Assembly (NCBI GenBank): GCA_964600645.1
Contig: CAZRJL010000016.1
Location: 1 to 19,252 of the forward strand
Direction: 5' to 3'
Length of the DNA: 19,252 nt
DNA from: UBA12151 sp964600645
GTDB taxonomy: Bacteria; Patescibacteriota; Minisyncoccia; Moranbacterales; UBA9337
Part shown: positions 15,561 through 19,252 of the stretch, in pieces
Layout of the letters: every line of letters starts with the position of its first letter
How positions within the stretch are numbered: the stretch's first letter is position 1
Notes under the pieces: generated by a model
Database searches by the model: none
What the model saw: only the letters and a program-made list of their open reading frames with translations
What the model was told of the DNA's origin: nothing
Position numbers and translations under genes: made by a program

Positions 15561-17351
15561 ATGCAAAATATAAAACACAAAAAAAGAATTTCAATCATAA
15601 TTGGAGTTTTGGTCGCAATGGTGGGGTGTGGAATTTTAAGCGTAAACAAAGCGCAGGCAGATACTCATTATATGCCTGACGATTGCTCTAGTTTACAGGG
15701 TTGCCTTGCTTTAATGTCAGGAGGAGATACCTTGATTATTCGCGATGGAATATATACAGGCGCAGAAAATATTATCGATAATTATCACAAGCCACCAAAT
15801 GGCACTGTAGATGCATATACCAAGATACAAGCTGAAAATGTAGGGAAAGCTATTTTTGATGGACAAGGTAATAATATTTTAGTGAATCTGGATAGTGCTA
15901 GTTATATAACATTTGAAGGAATAATATTTGAAAATTCCAGTGGAGCGGTTGTGTCGATTACTAATAGCAATCATATAAAAATTTTAAAATGTGGTATAAG
16001 CGAGGCTGGAACAAATAGCGAAGGTGTATCAGGAGACCCTTTGTTTTTCAGATATAATAGCTATTGTTTAATAGAGGATACATATATTTGGGGAAATGGA
16101 AGATATAATTTCTATATATTGGATTCAGATTATATTATTCTTAGGCGATGTGTGAATCGATATGATCGTGGAACAAGCGTTGGATATAGCAATCAGGGAT
16201 CTTTTCGTTTATATGGAACAAGTAATTCATTGTTGCAAAACTGCATTAGTATAGATAGTGATCAAGAGAGCTATATTTTGACCCCATCAGGAGAACTGAT
16301 TGTTGAGGCTCAGCCAAAAATAATTTGGATAAGTCCTAATGGCAGTTCTGGGAAAAGCGGAGTAAATAATCAAACAAGAGGGTTAATATCTTTAAACACA
16401 GGGAAAAGTCTTTTGGGTTTTGTCGGAGACTATAATGTTGCGGGGAATATGTTTTTTGAGTCAGTTTTTTGGAAATCAAAAAATGCTTTTTGGACCAGGA
16501 GCGGTAATATAGAAGATAAGATTATAATTAGGCACTCTACTTTTGGAGAGATAGATGATTTATCCGGATATCATGATAGAGCGGTCGAGTCGGATACACT
16601 TGGATTAGCTGAGGTTTATGATTCATTGATATGTGGCACAGGCGATGTTGCTTTGAGAAATATAGTCTCGGACTATAATAGTTTATATGATAATTACGCT
16701 AATTATTCGGGTGGAGGAATTGGTGCTCATGATTATTCTTCGGAAAATCTTAATCAAATAAATCCATTTTTAAATTCACTTAAATATCTCCCGCGAATTG
16801 AAAATGGTTCCGATCTTGACAGCAATGCTTCCGATGGAGGAGATATTGGCGCTAATATTTTGACTAAAATTGGTGTTTCCGGAACTCTTTATGGAGAGGA
16901 AGGCTACAATACGGACACCGGAGAATCTCTCTGGCCATTTCCAAATGAAGATTTAATAAAAGAGAAAATGCAGTCCTATTCTTATGATGATGGCAATTTA
17001 ACAGGTAATCGTGGTTTTGCGGAAAATAAATTTGATCAGTTTGGAAAATCTTTAACTTTAACGAGGTATATTTGGCAATATCTCGGAAATCAAATTCCTT
17101 GTGAAATATATGACGAATGCAATATTTCCGTTCCCGAAACCTGCTCCGACTCCATCCAAAACCAAGACGAAACCGGAATTGATTGCGGAGGGGTTTGCGA
17201 AGATTGCATAGTTCCAATAACTTACAACCTCACTAACTTCATCTCCGCCATTACTAATTGGCTGGGAATCGGAAACTCCAATTCCGATGTCAATTCCGAT
17301 GGAATTGTGAATACACGGGATTTGGGGGTGATGATGTCGGGATGGGAATAA
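15561..17351 (+). CDS. Secreted right-handed beta-helix protein with Cys-rich and dockerin-like C-terminal tail
   Basis: A protein of 596 residues. Its N-terminus (KHKKR, hydrophobic 11-27, NKAQA|DTH at about 33|34) is a signal peptide. A Cys at 23 preceded by MVG could be a weak lipobox. Residues about 50-115 (GDTLIIRDGIYTG...AIFDGQGNN) and 115-400 fit pectin-lyase-like beta-helix turns. Residues about 430-520 (IGANILTKIG, TLYGEEGYNTDTGESLWPFP, LTRYIWQYLG, then IPCEIY) match a conserved region seen after such helices in other bacterial beta-helix proteins. The tail (Cys 528, 542, 546, 549, NQDETGIDCGGVC, and loop DVNSDGIVNTRD at 576-587) is nearly identical to that of the protein at 3553-5520. 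It is likely exported and held at the surface; polysaccharide lyase activity is possible but not shown. It sits between the AI-2E transporter and lgt. Confidence 0.87.
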   Translation: MQNIKHKKRISIIIGVLVAMVGCGILSVNKAQADTHYMPDDCSSLQGCLALMSGGDTLIIRDGIYTGAENIIDNYHKPPNGTVDAYTKIQAENVGKAIFDGQGNNILVNLDSASYITFEGIIFENSSGAVVSITNSNHIKILKCGISEAGTNSEGVSGDPLFFRYNSYCLIEDTYIWGNGRYNFYILDSDYIILRRCVNRYDRGTSVGYSNQGSFRLYGTSNSLLQNCISIDSDQESYILTPSGELIVEAQPKIIWISPNGSSGKSGVNNQTRGLISLNTGKSLLGFVGDYNVAGNMFFESVFWKSKNAFWTRSGNIEDKIIIRHSTFGEIDDLSGYHDRAVESDTLGLAEVYDSLICGTGDVALRNIVSDYNSLYDNYANYSGGGIGAHDYSSENLNQINPFLNSLKYLPRIENGSDLDSNASDGGDIGANILTKIGVSGTLYGEEGYNTDTGESLWPFPNEDLIKEKMQSYSYDDGNLTGNRGFAENKFDQFGKSLTLTRYIWQYLGNQIPCEIYDECNISVPETCSDSIQNQDETGIDCGGVCEDCIVPITYNLTNFISAITNWLGIGNSNSDVNSDGIVNTRDLGVMMSGWE

Positions 17352-17359
17352 TTCAAGAA

Positions 17360-17376
17360 TTAAGAATCAAGAATTA
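17360..17376 (+). repeat. Copy of the repeat also found inside topA
   Basis: TTAAGAATCAAGAATTA is an exact 17-bp match to the minus-strand sense of 12975-12991 in topA. Here it lies in the gap between the beta-helix gene and lgt. Confidence 0.6.
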
Positions 17377-17392
17377 GGCGTGGGTATTGCTT

Positions 17393-18361
17393 ATGAATTT
17401 TTTGGAATTTTGGCAAAATTTACCGCAGCAGATTGATCCGGTTGCTTTTTCAATCGGTTTTTTTGAGGTGAGGTGGTATTCTTTGATGTGGTTGATAGGT
17501 ATTTCGATTTCTATTTGTATCTTGTATTTAAATAAAAAAGATTTTTTGTGTGAAAAAAATCAAAGTGCAAAATGCAAATATCAAAATAACAATTCAAAAT
17601 TAAAAAATTTAGAATTCAATCAAAATTCGAAATTTAAAATTAAAAATTCAGAAAATAATTTATCTAATGACCAATTGCAAAATTTGGTTATTTATATTTT
17701 ATTAGGGGTTTTACTTGGCGGTCGCTTGGGCTTTGTTCTTTTCTATAATCTGTCATATTACTTTCAAAATCCCTTGGAAGTATTCTTGCCTTTCGATTTT
17801 TCTCATTGTTCTATGTTCCATGCTCCATGTTATGTGGGATTTTATGGAATGAGTTATTTTGGCGCTCTTACTGGCGCAATTTTGGCGGGACATTTTTTCG
17901 CTCGAAAATATAAAATTGATTTTTGGTGTTTGGCGGATTTTGTGGCAGTGGCGATTCCGGCGGGATATTTTTTTGGGCGAATTGGAAATTTTCTGAATGG
18001 AGAGTTGTATGGGAGAATTACAAACGCGCCATGGGGGATGCATTTTGACGGTGAATTATTTTTGCGTCATCCCTCGCAGTTGTACGAAGCGTTTTTTGAA
18101 GGACTGGCTTTGTTTTTTATTATTATTTTGTTGAGCAATATATTGCGCAATCAAGCACAAAAATATTATTTTCCCGGGATATTATTTTTAATTTATATTC
18201 TCGGTCATGCCTTTTTTCGTTTCTTTTTGGAATTTTTTCGCGAGCCGGACGAACAAATTGGATTATTTTTCAATCAAATAAGCTTGGGACAAATTTTGGC
18301 GCTTGCGGTAATATTAGTCGTACTTGTCATTTGGCAGAAGAAAAAAAATGTGATAAGGTAG
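17393..18361 (+). CDS. lgt: Prolipoprotein diacylglyceryl transferase with repeat-derived insertions
   Basis: Transfers diacylglycerol from phosphatidylglycerol to the lipobox cysteine of prolipoproteins in the cytoplasmic membrane. It has 322 residues from the ATG at 17393; a TTG two codons earlier is possible but less likely. Diagnostic parts are RWYSLMWLIG (27-36), LLGGRLGFVLFYN (107-119), the Lgt signature GRIGNFLNGELYG (195-207), RHPSQLYEA (225-233) and RFFLEFFREPDEQIG (276-290). Arg196 and Arg283 correspond to the essential Arg143 and Arg239 of E. coli. Two stretches are extra: about residues 52-92 (Asn/Lys-rich, AT-rich repeat DNA) and about 137-148 (7-bp tandem repeat). The place of E. 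coli His103 (SFHGG) reads SYFGA, so that His is absent, as in some other Lgt proteins. It lies 41 nt after the beta-helix gene and 26 nt before the thioredoxin-like gene. Confidence 0.95.
   Translation: MNFLEFWQNLPQQIDPVAFSIGFFEVRWYSLMWLIGISISICILYLNKKDFLCEKNQSAKCKYQNNNSKLKNLEFNQNSKFKIKNSENNLSNDQLQNLVIYILLGVLLGGRLGFVLFYNLSYYFQNPLEVFLPFDFSHCSMFHAPCYVGFYGMSYFGALTGAILAGHFFARKYKIDFWCLADFVAVAIPAGYFFGRIGNFLNGELYGRITNAPWGMHFDGELFLRHPSQLYEAFFEGLALFFIIILLSNILRNQAQKYYFPGILFLIYILGHAFFRFFLEFFREPDEQIGLFFNQISLGQILALAVILVVLVIWQKKKNVIR
17561..17600 (+). repeat. Dispersed AT-rich repeat copy translated inside lgt
   Basis: It matches 10848-10887 at 35 of 40 bases and encodes QSAKCKYQNNNSK in the lgt frame. 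The AT-rich stretch around it (about 17549-17668) adds roughly 40 residues between the first membrane helix and the LLGGRLG helix. Confidence 0.65.
17810..17834 (+). repeat. 7-bp tandem repeat inside lgt
   Basis: TCTATGT, TCCATGC, TCCATGT and TATG follow one another, about 3.5 units of a heptamer. Three units equal seven codons, so unit gain or loss by threes keeps the frame. It encodes part of CSMFHAPCY, ahead of the conserved GMSYFGAL segment. Confidence 0.6.
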
Positions 18362-18387
18362 ACGAAGTCTATTATTAAGATAAATTT

Positions 18388-18813
18388 ATGTCCAAGAAAA
18401 ATATTTTTTTGAGCTTGCTGATTGTTGTTATTTTGTTTGTATTGGCTTTTGTGATTTTTCAAGAAGAAGCGAAGGCACCAGAGAAAAACATAGAAGTAAA
18501 TACCACAAAGATTAGTAGTGAGTCGGAAAATATTTCAACAAGCGTGGAAGTTGTTTATTATTATGGAGAAGAGTGTCCGCACTGCAAAGACGTTTTGAAG
18601 TTCTTGGAAGAAAATAAAATCTCTGAGAAAGTTGAATTTCAAAAGAAGGAGGTTTGGCATAATAAAAATAATTCTGATGAAATGATGAAAAAGGTTGAAG
18701 AATGTGGATTAAATTCAAGCACTGTCGGCGTTCCGTTTTTGTATGCCGAGGGAAAATGTTTGATTGGTACGCCGAAAGTAGAAGGATTTTTCAAGTCAAA
18801 AGCAGGGATTTAG
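18388..18813 (+). CDS. Membrane-anchored thioredoxin/glutaredoxin-like protein with CPHC motif
   Basis: A protein of 141 residues. A Lys-containing N-terminus and one hydrophobic helix (about 6-24) anchor it, and a polar linker (25-51) leads to a small thioredoxin-fold domain. VEVVYYYGEECPHCKDVLKF (53-72) holds the CPHC redox motif (Cys63, Cys66), the same dipeptide as in DsbA. VGVPFLY (113-119) supplies the cis-proline loop. Two further Cys stand at 106 and 124. It probably faces outward and exchanges disulfides in exported proteins; the Cys-rich tails of the beta-helix proteins are possible substrates, but that is only inference. It could also be an uncharacterised glutaredoxin-like protein. 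It is 26 nt downstream of lgt and probably the last gene of that unit. The rRNA promoter begins 10 nt after its stop. Confidence 0.88.
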   Translation: MSKKNIFLSLLIVVILFVLAFVIFQEEAKAPEKNIEVNTTKISSESENISTSVEVVYYYGEECPHCKDVLKFLEENKISEKVEFQKKEVWHNKNNSDEMMKKVEECGLNSSTVGVPFLYAEGKCLIGTPKVEGFFKSKAGI

Positions 18814-18822
18814 CTATGGGGC

Positions 18823-18850
18823 TTGACAGGTTTTTGCAAACTGCTACAAT
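18823..18850 (+). promoter_or_regulatory. Promoter of the rRNA operon
   Basis: TTGACA (18823-18828), a 16-bp spacer and TACAAT (18845-18850), the best -35/-10 pair in the window. The predicted start near 18857 leaves a leader of about 340 nt before 16S. Confidence 0.8.
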
Positions 18851-18928
18851 AGGTATTGCTAGTAAATAATTTGCTTGATTATTTAAAAGCCTTCGCAAAA
18901 ATTGAAATTTAAAACTACGGGTTGTCTG

Positions 18929-18980
18929 AAAAATACATCCCTTGGCGCAAAATAATTATTGTGCTTATGGATGTGTTTTT
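18929..18980 (+). promoter_or_regulatory. Two-part hairpin followed by Ts in the rRNA leader
   Basis: The outer stem pairs AAAAATACATCC (18929-18940) with GGATGTGTTTTT (18969-18980), with one G-T pair. The inner stem pairs GCGCAA (18945-18950) with TTGTGC (18959-18964), with one G-T pair. The T-rich right arm resembles an intrinsic terminator placed about 70-120 nt after the promoter. Confidence 0.5.
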
Positions 18981-19008
18981 TGTTCGTAAATATTCGAGCG
19001 AAATTCAG

Positions 19009-19028
19009 GAACTTTGACAATTGAATAC
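19009..19028 (+). promoter_or_regulatory. boxA-like antitermination element
   Basis: GGAACTTTGACAATTGAATA resembles the (T)GTTCTTTGA.AA.TGAATA sequence of many rRNA leaders, where Nus factors load and allow RNA polymerase to pass terminators. It lies about 170 nt before 16S. Confidence 0.5.
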
Positions 19029-19195
19029 TAGTTAATAAAACTAGCGTAAATAATCGCAATTTTTTGCGGTTAGTCCTAAGTTCAATGACTGGCAACTGTT
19101 AATTCAGTAGCTAGAAATTGATTAGTTAGAGTCTATTCAACTAAAGAATTTATTTTCTTTTTTATACGAATGAATAAGTATTTATACTTGTCATT

Positions 19196-19252
<57 letters not shown>

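Larger units (their letters stand above)
18857..19195 (+). other. rRNA operon leader, no protein gene seen
   Basis: The stretch from the thioredoxin-like gene to 16S holds the promoter, a large hairpin (18929-18980), a boxA-like element (about 19009-19028) and small hairpins at 19028-19044, 19055-19068 and 19168-19196. The last one, GAATGA/TCATTC with inner AAGTA/TACTT, ends at the predicted 16S 5' end and is followed by Ts. I see no tRNA and no credible coding frame here. Confidence 0.6.

Noticed and set aside
15594..15632. Lipoprotein lipobox (MVG|C) in the beta-helix protein next to lgt
   Set aside because: The AQA|D type I cleavage site further on is more typical and the lipobox lacks Leu at -3; noted in the gene entry as an alternative.
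18929..18980. Hairpin as terminator of the thioredoxin-like gene
   Set aside because: It lies downstream of the strong rRNA promoter, so as a simple gene terminator it would also stop rRNA transcription; treated as a leader element.
19014..19042. TTGACA at 19014-19019 as a second rRNA promoter
   Set aside because: No acceptable -10 at the right distance (TAAAAC is weak), and the surrounding sequence fits boxA better.

Overview
The window reads as a chromosomal piece of an AT-rich bacterium of the Candidate Phyla Radiation (Patescibacteria), most likely the Parcubacteria side. This rests on the 16S rRNA 5' end at the right edge (GGCGGCGTGGATAAGGCATG, where most bacteria have a GGCGGC..GCCTAAC..ATG form), on surface beta-helix proteins with a one-loop dockerin tail, on an O-antigen-ligase-like protein fused to TPRs, and on scarce Shine-Dalgarno signals. 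The taxonomic call is from memory of these families, not from a search. All intact reading frames fit the standard code and end in TAA or TAG.

Layout. (1) 1-5520: a large secreted modular protein, cut by the left edge, made of repeated beta-helix modules and a C-terminal LamG/concanavalin-like domain. It overlaps a second secreted protein with a signal peptide, a TIG-like domain, a beta-helix and a Cys-rich plus half-dockerin tail. (2) 5521-7600: an AAA ATPase of the AAA_14/DUF4143 type behind a duplicated 20-bp direct repeat, followed by debris: a 3' remnant of a LamG gene, an (AATTTTT)n tract and a broken four-helix-bundle (S23/IVS-type) gene between 26-bp near-direct repeats. (3) 7603-10837: a membrane-anchored protein of unknown function, then the O-antigen-ligase-like/TPR membrane protein, which has a leader hairpin. 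(4) 10838-11099: a convergent intergenic space holding a second decayed four-helix-bundle gene, dispersed AT-rich repeats and a hairpin. (5) 11100-14403 on the minus strand: dprA followed by topA, with a leaderless-looking start for dprA. (6) 14421-18813 on the plus strand: AI-2E family transporter, beta-helix/dockerin protein, lgt and a membrane-anchored CPHC thioredoxin-like protein, closely spaced and probably one transcription unit. (7) 18823-19252: rRNA promoter, structured leader with a boxA-like element, and the start of 16S rRNA.

How the parts fit. Much of the window concerns the cell envelope: three secreted beta-helix proteins, two with the same C-terminal tail, a glycan-ligase-like membrane protein, prolipoprotein diacylglyceryl transferase and a periplasm-facing thioredoxin-like protein. 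The housekeeping genes are topA, dprA and the rRNA operon.

The strongest unusual signal is repeat DNA translated inside genes. A 14-bp-arm palindrome sits in frame in the first beta-helix gene. AT-rich intergenic-type repeats sit in frame in topA and lgt, and a 7-bp tandem repeat also lies within lgt. One of these repeats occurs both inside lgt and in the intergenic space at 10848-10887 (35 of 40 bases identical by eye). No CRISPR array, tRNA, transposase or reverse transcriptase was seen.
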